DNA of 43,016 nucleotides from Microcoleus sp. CSU_2_2 (GTDB taxonomy: Bacteria > Cyanobacteriota > Cyanobacteriia > Cyanobacteriales > Microcoleaceae), in NCBI GenBank assembly GCA_012035135.1, contig JAAUPI010000014.1:1-43016 (forward strand), in the 5' to 3' direction. Position numbers and translations under genes: made by a program. Below, piece by piece: positions 16,216-25,200 of this stretch. The notes beneath the pieces were generated by a model, which made no database searches, was not told the DNA's origin, and saw only the letters and a list, made by a program, of their open reading frames with translations. How positions within the stretch are numbered: the stretch's first letter is position 1; each line of letters starts with the position of its first letter.

Positions 16216-16665
16216 CTAAACAGGCGGAGGTTCATTCATCAACAGCCAGTACATTCCTAATTGCCGAATGGCTTCAGAAAACTGGACGAAATCTACAGGT
16301 TTGCGGATGTAACTATTGCATCCCAAACTGTAACTATTAATGACATCCAATTCCTCGTTGGAAGTCGTCAAGACGACCACGGGCAAAAATCTCGTGCGTT
16401 GATCTTCCCGTAAGCGACGCAAGACTTCAAGACCATCAACTCGTGGCAGTTTCAAATCCAGCAGGATCACAGAGGGTTTGTTAGTGATATCTCGCCCCGC
16501 ATACATACCCGTGCCAAATAGGTAATCTAGTGCTTCAACTCCATCATGAGCCACAACAATTTCGTTGCCAATGTGATGACGCTTGAGGGCACGGATCGCC
16601 AAGGCCTCATCGTCAGGATTATCTTCTACCAAAAGAATAACCTTGTTATTTACTTTTTCCTTCAT
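16216..16665 (-). CDS. single-domain response regulator, Rcp1-like
   Basis: A 149-residue receiver with the extended loop typical of phytochrome-partner Rcp1 regulators (HDGVEALDYLFGTGMYAGRD). Phospho-acceptor D70 (VILLDLKLPRVDG), the acidic pocket EDNPDD at 15-19, the threonine switch near T101 and K122 (RKP) are intact. It has no output domain, so it probably relays phosphate. In related operons the gene directly follows a phytochrome-type kinase; here the kinase gene (18269-19717) is on the same strand but an IscB element lies between them. The start is the ATG following GGGGAAGACAG. Confidence 0.9.
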   Translation of the reverse strand: MKEKVNNKVILLVEDNPDDEALAIRALKRHHIGNEIVVAHDGVEALDYLFGTGMYAGRDITNKPSVILLDLKLPRVDGLEVLRRLREDQRTRFLPVVVLTTSNEELDVINSYSLGCNSYIRKPVDFVQFSEAIRQLGMYWLLMNEPPPV

Positions 16666-16687
16666 CTGTCTTCCCCGCGAGTGACTC

Positions 16688-16714
16688 CCGCCATAACTGT
16701 ACTCAGTTTGGCGG
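16688..16714 (-). mobile_element. right-end hairpin of the IscB element
   Basis: On the minus strand CCGCC-A-AACTG-AGTA-CAGTT-AT-GGCGG forms an imperfect hairpin 24 bp after the iscB stop. Subterminal hairpins are the transposase recognition sites in IS200/IS605-type elements; a matching hairpin of different sequence lies at the left end (18232-18264). The exact element tip, between 16666 and 16687, is not resolved. Confidence 0.5.
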
Positions 16715-16737
16715 TGAGAGGAAACGGGGGGCAGGAG

Positions 16738-18021
16738 CTATGACGCATAGGAATAACCATCCTTTTTGTGAATAATTGAACAATATCTGTGACTGATTCC
16801 CTGAACCAGTCCGTCTTTGGCTGAAATGTTAAAGCTACCACTAGCACGGGTAACAATTCGCCCGACATACTCACCGACTTTTTTGCCCCTAGTAACGACA
16901 GCTTTAACAAGATCCCCAGTCTGAAAACCAAAGTGGAACTTAGTTCTAGAACAGTGGCGAATCGGAAAACCGAATTTATCGGTGCGGCACGATTGCCTCG
17001 TACCGTGACCGTTGGCACAAATCAACAAAGGCTTAACTCCTTTAATATTTAGAATTGGCGTGGATATTCCTACACAAGCTGCGTCTAGCCAGTGAGATTT
17101 TTCTAGGTTTTGTTGGCTGCGGTTGAATTTTGTTAGACCTCCTGAACCTATTTCCACGGGTAGTCCAGTTTCTTTTAAAACATAGAGCAATGCAAATCTA
17201 GTTGCATTAACTGCTGCTGCATCTGCCAATGGTCTTTTTGCTTGTTTCAAGATTTTTTCTAACCTTGACTGGTCTTTTTTGAGGAATTCTTTAAGAGCCT
17301 TAGTTCCTTTCTTTTTGTTACATTTTTCGCAACTTAAAGTCAGATTTGTAATTGAGTTAGAGCCTCCTTTTGCTCGGGGGTAAATATGTTCTATCTGAAG
17401 TGGAACATCCTTTACGCCACAATAAGCGCATTGTCTATTCCATTTTTCGAGCAAGTATTCTCTAGTTTCATAACCCGCAAGTGTACCTTGTTGGTATTCC
17501 TTACCTTGAAGATCTGGATTGCGCATTAGTTGCAGATCGAAGCGTACTAATTCCTGGCTAATTGCTGCAATTGGTGCGAATTTGCGTAGTTTCTCGACCC
17601 AAGCTTTAATATTCCCAATCCGACTTTGTAGACTTGGCGCTAGCCATCCTAACGGTCTAGTTCTGTTTAAGAATCTTGGTGGGCGATAACGTGTTTTACG
17701 ATTTCTTCTACTTCTGCGAAGTTGCCTTCTTGACGTTAAAGAATCTCGAATTGCCAAACCTCTATGCTTTAATTCGGCTGCAAATACGACCTCTCCTGTT
17801 GAATCGTTGACCAGTGCAATTCCCGTAAATTTTGCACCAGGGTCAATTTTTAATCTTAAAGGTGAGATCGGGGAATCAGGACGTGATTCTTTGAGAATCA
17901 AAGTGAACGGGAAACGCCTAAAAACTGCTGCCTTTTTGTTTCTTAACAATTGCCTCGCTTGGGCTGGATAAATTGGGCTTAACGGTCTTTTTTCGGTGTC
18001 AATTAATAGAACTTTGCACAT
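16738..18021 (-). CDS. iscB: RNA-guided nuclease IscB (OMEGA system, Cas9 ancestor family)
   Basis: 427 residues, the usual size for IscB. N-terminal PLMP-type domain (LLIDTEKRPLSPIYPAQARQLL), split RuvC with D60 (LKIDPGAKFTGIAL), E157 (AISQELVRF) and H310/D313 (HWLDAA), an arginine-rich bridge helix (about 98-120), and an HNH domain with CAYC and CEKC zinc pairs and catalytic H212 (IEHIYPRAKGG). All catalytic residues are present, so RNA-guided DNA cleavage is expected. The start is ATG 18021, with a strong AAAGGAGG site 6 bp before it; an upstream ATG at 18057 is less likely. There is no tnpA transposase in the window, so the element is non-autonomous. It sits between a sensor kinase and its probable response regulator, in the same orientation. 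Confidence 0.93.
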   Translation of the reverse strand: MCKVLLIDTEKRPLSPIYPAQARQLLRNKKAAVFRRFPFTLILKESRPDSPISPLRLKIDPGAKFTGIALVNDSTGEVVFAAELKHRGLAIRDSLTSRRQLRRSRRNRKTRYRPPRFLNRTRPLGWLAPSLQSRIGNIKAWVEKLRKFAPIAAISQELVRFDLQLMRNPDLQGKEYQQGTLAGYETREYLLEKWNRQCAYCGVKDVPLQIEHIYPRAKGGSNSITNLTLSCEKCNKKKGTKALKEFLKKDQSRLEKILKQAKRPLADAAAVNATRFALLYVLKETGLPVEIGSGGLTKFNRSQQNLEKSHWLDAACVGISTPILNIKGVKPLLICANGHGTRQSCRTDKFGFPIRHCSRTKFHFGFQTGDLVKAVVTRGKKVGEYVGRIVTRASGSFNISAKDGLVQGISHRYCSIIHKKDGYSYAS

Positions 18022-18035
18022 AAAGTGCCTCCTTT

Positions 18036-18264
18036 CGGGTAATGTTAGCTTCGTCAATGTTTAAGGTCGGTAACTATCCACGCACGACACTGGTTTAACC
18101 CTTTAAGCCTGTTTAATCGTTGGGTTCTAGAGCAAGGGACTAGCTTCGCATCCCCTGGTAGGTCTTTAACACTTGCCTTAAACGTAGTGATTTAACACTT
18201 AGACTGGTAAACTAGAGCTTCTTTAAAAGCCCCCACCATATTGCTCTTAGCAATTGGTGGTGGG
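18036..18264 (-). ncRNA. probable omegaRNA of the IscB element
   Basis: IscB guide RNAs lie directly 5' of the gene, and this 229-nt stretch is the only sequence between the kinase stop and iscB. It is rich in secondary structure: a left-end hairpin CCCACC...ATTGCT-AAG-AGCAAT...GGTGGG (18264-18232), a GGGGA...TCCCT pair around GATGCGAAGCTAG, and AACCC...GGGTT near the 3' side. The guide segment should be the bases 5' of the left-end hairpin, that is, the last codons of the kinase gene around 18265-18290. The ends are estimated. Confidence 0.6.
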
Positions 18265-18268
18265 TTGT

Positions 18269-19717
18269 TTACTTCCTCACATCCTCTGTCGCTAGGGTGA
18301 AATAAAATGTCGCACCCTCTTCCAAACACCCTTGGGCCCACACTCGTCCCCCATGACGATGCACAATTCGCTGCACAGTAGCAAGTCCAATGCCATTGCC
18401 CGGAAATTCGCTGACGCTGTGCAATCGCTGAAAAGGGGAAAATAACTTGTTAACATAGGTCATATCAAAACCTACACCATTATCACGCACAAAGTAAGTT
18501 GGAACATGGTTTCCCTCTTCCTCCATCGCATCAATCTCGGACAAAATTGCGCCCAACTCAATTTTTGCTTGAGGTTTTTTAACCGTAAATTTCCAGGCAT
18601 TATTCAGCAAGTTATCTAAAACCACTTGCAGTAAACGGCTGTCTCCTTGGGCGACCAAACCAGGCTGGATTTGAAACTCCACCTGCCGTTCCGGGTGAGC
18701 TAGTTGTAGTTCCGTGCAGATATGATCCGCTAATCGGCTCAGATCGACGGATTCTCTACGCATCTCGCTTCTAATCACCCGTGATAGCGTTAGAAGATCG
18801 TCGATCAACTGTCCCATACGTTGGGTAGCAGCACGAATCCGTCGCAAATAATCATGGCCCGTTGCATCCAATTGATCCATACAATCTTCTAGCAACGCCT
18901 GACTGAAGCCATCAATACTTCGTAGGGGAGCACGTAAATCGTGAGAAACCGAATAGCTAAAGGTTTCCAGTTCCTTATTAACCGCTTTCAGTTCAATAAT
19001 GGCTTGCTGCAATCCTTGATTGAGTTCTTGAGCACGTTGTTCGGCTTGCTGGCGTTCAATAATTTCAGCTTGTAGTTGTGCCAAAAGTTCAGCGTGTTGG
19101 AGGGCTACTCCTAAATGATTGGCAATTTGAGTAACAAACTCAATCTCTGTTTCCTCCCATTGTCGTGGCGCGCGACATTGATGAATACAAAGTAGTCCCC
19201 AGAGATGGCTACCCTGCAATAGAGGAACAGCTAAATTTGCCCTGACTTGAAATCTGGCTAAAACATCGATATGGCAGTCGCTGAGTCCTGCGTTATAGAT
19301 GTCTGCAACAGCCTGTACTCGACCCTGTTGATAATGAATTGCAAATCGATCGCCGAAGCAGTGATCGTGGATTTTCTCGGACATGGCTGAAGGAAAATCT
19401 CGATCGACATCCTCCGACACAAGTTCTCCATCATTCCAATTAGAATCAGGATAGAAACGAAACATTCCCACTCGATCTGCTGCCAGAAGTTGGCGAACTT
19501 CGGTGGCGGTAGAGTGAAAAATTGTTTCTAGATCCAGGGGGCTTCGCAGTCTGGTAATCGCGTCGAATAATGCTTTCTGCCGCTCCAATTGGAAATTTGC
19601 TTGACTGATTTGCTGTTCGAGGGGTTTGATTTCGTCAGTTACGATCTGTTGAAGAGATTCAAATACTGTTTCATCTTGACAGATACTGCGTAATTTTGCC
19701 GATAGGTCTGGGGACAT
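18269..19717 (-). CDS. GAF-domain sensor histidine kinase, candidate DXCF-type cyanobacteriochrome
   Basis: 482 residues. A phytochrome-like GAF domain (about 55-215) is followed by a coiled coil (215-250), a HisKA domain with H259 (SVSHDLRAPLRS) and an HATPase (N369 region, DNGVGFD, GNGIGLA). The GAF domain carries both cysteines used by two-cysteine cyanobacteriochromes: C120 in D-H-C-F and C148 in DCHI, followed by FQVRANLAVP and LWGLLCIHQC. This suggests bilin binding and light sensing in the blue-green range, although similar GAF domains that bind no chromophore exist. There is no membrane segment. It heads a minus-strand set with the Rcp1-like regulator and the hybrid kinase. The final residues sit at the insertion point of the IscB element, but the C-terminus looks complete. 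Confidence 0.85.
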   Translation of the reverse strand: MSPDLSAKLRSICQDETVFESLQQIVTDEIKPLEQQISQANFQLERQKALFDAITRLRSPLDLETIFHSTATEVRQLLAADRVGMFRFYPDSNWNDGELVSEDVDRDFPSAMSEKIHDHCFGDRFAIHYQQGRVQAVADIYNAGLSDCHIDVLARFQVRANLAVPLLQGSHLWGLLCIHQCRAPRQWEETEIEFVTQIANHLGVALQHAELLAQLQAEIIERQQAEQRAQELNQGLQQAIIELKAVNKELETFSYSVSHDLRAPLRSIDGFSQALLEDCMDQLDATGHDYLRRIRAATQRMGQLIDDLLTLSRVIRSEMRRESVDLSRLADHICTELQLAHPERQVEFQIQPGLVAQGDSRLLQVVLDNLLNNAWKFTVKKPQAKIELGAILSEIDAMEEEGNHVPTYFVRDNGVGFDMTYVNKLFSPFQRLHSVSEFPGNGIGLATVQRIVHRHGGRVWAQGCLEEGATFYFTLATEDVRK

Positions 19718-20206
19718 AAATTTGTAATGTTTTAGATCGTGTTTTAGCTATTATTTTTGGTAAGGTTGAAAGTTGATGATTTTATATTCCCATAAAAAAC
19801 TAAATTTTTGAGATTTGGACACTGGGACAAGGGTTGCGTAAGTTAATCGTTAATCTATTATATGAATATATCAATGATTTTCTGACTTTGTTTAATAGAC
19901 ATCTCCTGAAAAGCGAGTCTCGAACAGGCATCCTGCCTGTTCCACAAGAATTATGCCAGATGTCTAAGCTCGTTTGGTTATGGTATATTGGACCTCTCCT
20001 AAAAAGAAATTAGCCCCGGAGCGATCGATCGACCGCAGGCTCTTGAGGGTGAAGTATTTGGACATAAAATCGATGGTTTTCGACACAGACTGTCGCCCTC
20101 GGCGTACCCCCTACATTTAACGAATGGCTTGAGATTCTTTTTACCAGATGTCTATTGGAGAATAATTATTGAGTCCCCAAAAAACATTGAATTAGAGTTT
20201 GCGATT
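19718..20206. other. gene-free stretch with a short palindrome
   Basis: Contains the perfect inverted repeat GAACAGGCA-TCC-TGCCTGTTC (19922-19942), a kind of intergenic repeat frequent in cyanobacteria. Otherwise it holds the promoter region of the kinase gene and no recognised gene. Confidence 0.5.
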
Positions 20207-20365
20207 ATGAAACTCAAACCTAAAATCACCATCGCCGACCATTTTGCCGACTTAGAAGATCCAAGAGTTGAGCGAACGAAACGCCATCAATTAATGGATA
20301 TTGTCACCATCTCAATTTGTGCCGTGATTTGCGGTGCTGATACATGGGTGCTTTTTATTATCTAA
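20207..20365 (+). pseudogene. ISAs1-family transposase, 5' fragment
   Basis: The first ~47 residues (ITIADHFADLEDPRVERTKR, then HQLMDIVTISICAVICGADTW) match the N-terminus of ISAs1/H-repeat transposases. Similarity stops at about position 20347 and the frame ends in a few unrelated residues. The DDE catalytic core is missing, so this is a relic. Confidence 0.75.
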
Positions 20366-20441
20366 AAATAGGCAGCAAGTAACAACCACCATTAATCAGT
20401 TAGGGTTTTCGGTATTGGTAATTGATTATAGAGGTTTTGGA
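20355..20441 (+). pseudogene. alpha/beta-hydrolase fragment
   Basis: In the frame overlapping the end of the transposase relic, TTTINQLGFSVLVIDYRGFG resembles the beta-strand and RGxG turn near the oxyanion hole of alpha/beta hydrolases. Neither the nucleophile elbow nor the rest of the domain follows. The junction with the transposase relic suggests deletion or insertion scars. Confidence 0.4.
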
Positions 20442-20754
20442 GCAAATTTATTGGCTGGATTTCTGTCTACAACATTCTGGGCTTGTATCTTTTGGGCTTC
20501 TGCACAGCTTAAAAGTTTTGCGTTGAAAAGAGGAGAGGCTTTAAAAAATAAACGTTGACTGGTTCCATGAAAAAATAGAATACCTCCTTAAGCGCAGCAC
20601 TTAAAGCCTGGGGAGATTTAACAGAAAAAGAGCAACCTACCTATCGACACGCATTGGTAACAAGTTAAGCTAAGAAAGCATTTGTCAATCAGCAATTATG
20701 CTCAGCATTTACTCGGATTTTGGGCATAAAACTGAGATTTCGGCAATCGAGGAA

Positions 20755-21093
20755 TTATACCTCATCTTGAGGCTCGCCGATCGCGCGCTGGACTGCATTG
20801 CGAATGTGGAGAATCCTCACAGTCGGTATGGGTTGATTGTCAAGAACAGTGAAGAGTATGCGATATGTAGTTTTGCCACTTCCATAAAGAAGCTGGCGAA
20901 TCTCCTGGCTGAAGAATGCGTTTTCACGGGCTAGGGAACAGCGACGGGGCATTTCTTGGAGTGAGGAAATGGCTTTGATTAGACCTTGATACCATACTTG
21001 AGCGCGTTCGGGAGTAGTGAATTGAGCAAAGTTTACAAAAGCAGCATCAGCTTCAGCTTGACCTTTGCTAGAGAAGTCTATACGATAGGTCAT
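20755..21093 (-). CDS. RelE/ParE-type toxin
   Basis: A 112-residue protein with the ParE-like pattern: an N-terminal helix pair (AEADAAFVNFAQFTTPERAQVWYQGL), then EMPRRCSLARENAFF and the beta-sheet core REN...IRQLLYG, TYRILFTV, VRILHIRNAVQRA. The RILHIRxA ending is characteristic of the superfamily. It would poison gyrase or translation when free; the target is not predictable. It overlaps the upstream antitoxin by 4 bp (ATGA), indicating translational coupling. Confidence 0.8.
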   Translation of the reverse strand: MTYRIDFSSKGQAEADAAFVNFAQFTTPERAQVWYQGLIKAISSLQEMPRRCSLARENAFFSQEIRQLLYGSGKTTYRILFTVLDNQPIPTVRILHIRNAVQRAIGEPQDEV

Positions 21094-21344
21094 GCTTCCA
21101 GGGAAAGTCCGTATTTTCGGTTCTGTTCGGCGATAAATTCTTCTAGGCTGGAAAATTGACCTTGCTCGAAATCGTCAAGTCCGCGCTGAATGCCTTCTAA
21201 CGCTTCAAAGAAATCGCTTTCATCAAAACTGAGCCCGAAAGCGAGGACGGCGAGAGCAATACTGGCTATATCCTGTCCTGTATTCTCGGCACGTTGGCGG
21301 AGAAGTGCTTCAATTTTGGGTGGTAAGGTAAGTGTAAGGGACAT
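21090..21344 (-). CDS. antitoxin of the ParE-type pair
   Basis: About 84 residues. MSLTLTLPPKIEALLRQRAENTG looks like a ribbon-helix-helix or related DNA-binding N-terminus, followed by an acidic C-terminal tail (GLDDFEQGQFSSLEEFIAEQN) that would wrap the basic toxin. The start at 21344 is chosen over an upstream one because it begins the beta-strand. Antitoxin first, toxin second with 4 bp overlap is the usual order; autoregulation is expected. Confidence 0.75.
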   Translation of the reverse strand: MSLTLTLPPKIEALLRQRAENTGQDIASIALAVLAFGLSFDESDFFEALEGIQRGLDDFEQGQFSSLEEFIAEQNRKYGLSLEA

Positions 21345-21498
21345 AAAAATTTTGTGGAAAGTTAACTTTATTGTGGCATAGGTTTGCAACAGTTGGAGGG
21401 AGCCAAGCTGACGAATAGAATATCTCCTGTTAAAAATTCAAGAAGCCAATACCCAAAAAACGCATTGAATCTGTTTGATATCTTTTGGCGTTGCTGAA

Positions 21499-21684
21499 TC
21501 AAGATATGACTGCCCCAGGAATGGGAATATCGTCAAACTTCAAGTAATGTATTAATAACTTAAGAGAATGCTTGAGCATTTCCTCACATTTAGAATAACA
21601 AAGAGTCTTACGATGTAATCTGGCTAGATAATGTCTTAGTCTTGTATTTTCTCCTTCTAAATGTCTTGGCACTACGATCGACAC
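21499..21684 (-). pseudogene. IS1-family transposase, C-terminal fragment
   Basis: RLRHYLARLHRKTLCYSKCE followed by EMLKHSLKLLIHYL is the conserved C-terminus of cyanobacterial IS1 transposases, including the E of the DDE triad region (LEGENTRLR). The upstream catalytic part is missing, so it cannot be functional. It lies directly upstream of the toxin-antitoxin pair, in a stretch of transposon debris. Confidence 0.65.
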
Positions 21685-21805
21685 GCGATTTTACTTTGAG
21701 CCGATCGCCCCCGAAACCCCCTCGATCGAGCAGACGAGTAGCGCTACTCTCAAATCTGGTCTAAAATGATCGAAAACTCTTCACAACAAGCCTAGAGGCG
21801 CTGAG

Positions 21806-22279
21806 GTGACTCCTAACGAGAGCAAAAGTCAGAAAATGCCAGGAAAAGCCCCCTTGGGTTCTAGTTACTACGGCTGGTTAGGGCTGCATCCTTCCGCATC
21901 GGCGATCGAAATTCGCCGATCGTACCGGGAACTGAGCAAACTCTACCATCCCGATACCACAGACCTGCCACCCGCAATCGCTATCGCCAAATTTCAGCAG
22001 CTTAACAACGCCTACGCCACCCTCAGCAACCCAGAACGTCGCCTCGCCTACGACCTCAAGATAGGCTATTCTCGCATCAACGTGATTCAGCAGCCGCCTG
22101 ACTTCAACACTCCGGTTTCCCAATCGCGGGCAAAAAATTTCAACTCGGCTTACCTCGATCCCACGGATCGCCCCCTTTCTCCAGGAGAAATATTCGCTCT
22201 ATTTATTATGGGAACTACCTTAATCGGATGCTTGATGTTGGCGATCGCGATCGCTTTAATTCGTGGCGAAGTCACTTAA
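21806..22279 (+). CDS. J-domain protein with C-terminal membrane anchor
   Basis: 157 residues. Residues about 20-85 form a DnaJ domain with an intact HPD motif (SKLYHPDTTD), so it should stimulate Hsp70 ATPase. There is no G/F-rich or zinc domain. The C-terminus is one hydrophobic helix (ALFIMGTTLIGCLMLAIAIA), so the J-domain is probably tethered to the thylakoid or plasma membrane with the domain in the cytoplasm. The start is uncertain: GTG 21806 or ATG 21836 just before the domain. It is convergent with the large surface-protein gene. Confidence 0.85.
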   Translation: MTPNESKSQKMPGKAPLGSSYYGWLGLHPSASAIEIRRSYRELSKLYHPDTTDLPPAIAIAKFQQLNNAYATLSNPERRLAYDLKIGYSRINVIQQPPDFNTPVSQSRAKNFNSAYLDPTDRPLSPGEIFALFIMGTTLIGCLMLAIAIALIRGEVT

Positions 22280-22299
22280 TCGAGACCTACTCAAGCAGT

Positions 22300-25200
22300 C
22301 TAAATAATAAAGGCGATCGTGCTGAGTTCTACTCCTGGCAATAATGTTAAATTAGCTTCATTTACTTTGCCGATCGAAGTGCTTATCTGAGTTTGACTAA
22401 TTATCAAATCTTTCATGTTTCCCCCTAAATAGTCAAGCACATCCAGCTCTTTGCCAAAGCTAAAAATAGTATCAAAACCTTCCGCATCACCCAAGACAAA
22501 AATATCACAGCCACAGGCAATTAGACTTTCATCCCCAAAACCTCCGTACAAAATATCGTTTTCATTGCCACTGCACAAAGTGTCGTCACCGCTACAGCCT
22601 AATAAGATATCGCTGCTGTTCGTGATCGACACAGTATTAATAGAAAGTGAGACAACACTTAGAGTGGAAGCATTAAAATCGGCGATCGAATTCTCTGAAG
22701 CAGCATACTCAAATTTCGATGAATTGCTCACTTTCAGCAAGTAAAAATACTGCGGAGTTGTATCTGAACCTTTATTTAAAACTGGCTGGTCATCGCAGTT
22801 GTTTGGTGCCGGTGTTGGTGTGGGCACGGGAATTGGTGTGGGCGCTGGTGTCGGTACCGGTGTTGGAGTTGGCGCTGGAATCGGAGTGGGGGTTGGCGTG
22901 GGTTCGGGTGTTGGAGTTGGCGCTGGTGTGGGTGTTGGAATTGGTGTTGGTGTGGGACTTGGAATATTAACAGCGAAAGTTCCTAAATTGCTAATAGTAT
23001 TAACATTACCAACCGTATCTTTCACTTGATTAGCTTGCAAACTAATCGCGTAACTACCATTATCTGAAATACCCCAACTGCCGCCTGGGGGAGTCAACAA
23101 ATAACTCGCTGTTGGGGACGTGCCATTACTATTCGGAACTACGCTTACAAAAGTAGCAGGAATTGTGCCGCCAGACCAATTAATAATCATATCTGAGTCG
23201 TCAAGACTGCTAACATCAACAGCAGTATTATCGCTAAAAGCAATAGTAAATGTTTGACTCGTTCCTCCTGCTGTCGCAATGTCAGCAACAGGATTCAGAC
23301 TAGCAGTTGGTGCTGTTTTGTCTGTACTGTAAACTTGTCCTGCAAAGTCGCCGTTGCCATTCCCGGTAGCGCCTAACGGCACGTTTAATAAATTTTTGAT
23401 GCTGTCATCGTCAGCTAAATTTAAGCCGATCGTACCGTCGCCACTTCCTGTATTTACTTGCAATATATAGTTTTGGCGATCGGTTGCTGTCAAATTCCCA
23501 ATGGCTGCACCCGTTCCCCCAGAAGCGATCAAACTAAAATCGCTAGCGTCTACTCCCGTAACATCTTGACTGAATTTAATTTCGTATTCGACTGTTGTGG
23601 CATTTGTCGGCGATGAATTGAGTCGGTTAATAGAAGTAACTGTGGGAAATGAGGCGTCGTAAATAATAGTATTATCTGTACTCGTGCTGGCAATGTTGGG
23701 ATTTCCAACTCGATCGGCAACAGCATTAGCATTAATACTGGCAACCACATTACCATAACTTGTCATACCGCTGACAGCAACGTTATAAGTGTTAGTGCCT
23801 GTTGAGGTAACGGTTGATGTTAAAGTGCCGCCTGCTGTACTTCCCGTAAAGCTGATATCTGAGGCGTCAAAACCCGTTACTTCTTCGCTGAAAGTAACGG
23901 TAAAATTGACGGGAGAATTGGTAGTAGGGTCTGGTTGTGCTGTTGCTCGATCGACTGTAACAGTAGGGGAATCAGTGTCAATGACAAGATCTTTATTAGC
24001 ACCCAAGGAGTTTGCAGCACCCGGTGCAGGCAGAGTTAAATTTACACCGTTACCTGCAAGGTCGGTAATCGTGCCACCGCTCAGAGCAGCGGTTGCAGTG
24101 TAGTCTAAGTCAGAGCTGTTATTTCCGGCTGCGACGGTATAAGTGAAAGTCAGGGTGTTGCTGCCGCTACCGCTAACATAAGACGCGATCGCATCTGCTG
24201 TTCCGGTTTCCAAGGTAAACTCCGGCGTCCCCGCCACAGTAACTGGTTCCGAGAATGTTACCGTTATGGGAATTGCTGTCCCCGTGCCATAAATACCGTT
24301 AGCTTGGGCTGAGGTAATATTAGTGACTGTTGGCAATGCTTTGATGGCGATGCTAGCCGTCTCGCTGACGCTGCTGAAAGGACTGGAATTGCCGTTACTC
24401 CTTAGATCTTCAACGATGTTGGCAGTGCCGCCGTTTGTACCTGTAATCTGGTCCCAAGCATTGAAAGTAATGGCATTGGCGATCGTCCCGGAGAAATTGG
24501 GATTGGGAATGAAGCGGATGCGGGTGGCGGTGTCGGCTGCAAGCAGTCTCGCATTATCGCCAGACACGGTAAAAGCGTTCCAATTTGTGGCGTCTGTGGT
24601 GTACTCCCAACGGCCGTTTGTCGTATCTAAATTCGCGATCGCGATGCCTCTGGGACGCACAGAAATGGCGTCGTCGGGATCGGAGATGCTGCTGCCAATC
24701 AGATCGGAAATTAGAGTGCCACTGTTGTTGGTGTCGTTAACGTTGATGCCCAAAAGAGTCGCAGCAGCCGTATTGTCTAAAATAGGAGAGTCGTTGACCA
24801 AAATGCTGACAGCAGCAATGCTAGTTGTCGTGCCATCAGTAACGTTGTAAGTGAAAGAGTCTACACCGTTAAAACCGGCGTTGGGAGTGTAATTGATATT
24901 GCGTCCGGCATCGATCGCGATCGCATCGACAACACCATTAGCATTGGGGTTGAACGCGACATCAGCCGTGCCCGTAGTGCCATTCAATTTAGCAAGAGAG
25001 TTGCGAGGCTGCCCGCCAATATTAGTGAAAGTGCCTCCTACGATCGTATTGCCCTGCGCGTCTACTGCGATCGCCCAGACTCTCTGGTCGGGGTTGGGCT
25101 TGAATGCAGCATCAGCAATGCCCGTTACGGGGTTAAATTTAGCAATATAGTTGCTATCTTGCCCGCCAATATTGGTGAAAAACCTGCGGCGATCGGGTTG

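Noticed and set aside
16738-18021. Small Cas9 or McrA-type HNH nuclease
   Set aside because: PLMP N-terminus, bridge helix, split RuvC with HNH, small size, no CRISPR array and an adjacent structured RNA all fit IscB; no cas genes are present.
22799-23029. Glycine/valine-rich plus-strand frames over the surface-protein gene
   Set aside because: They are the antisense of the PTPTP linker; the minus-strand protein is clearly the real one. The other plus-strand frames between 23.7 and 26.4 kb are also shadows.
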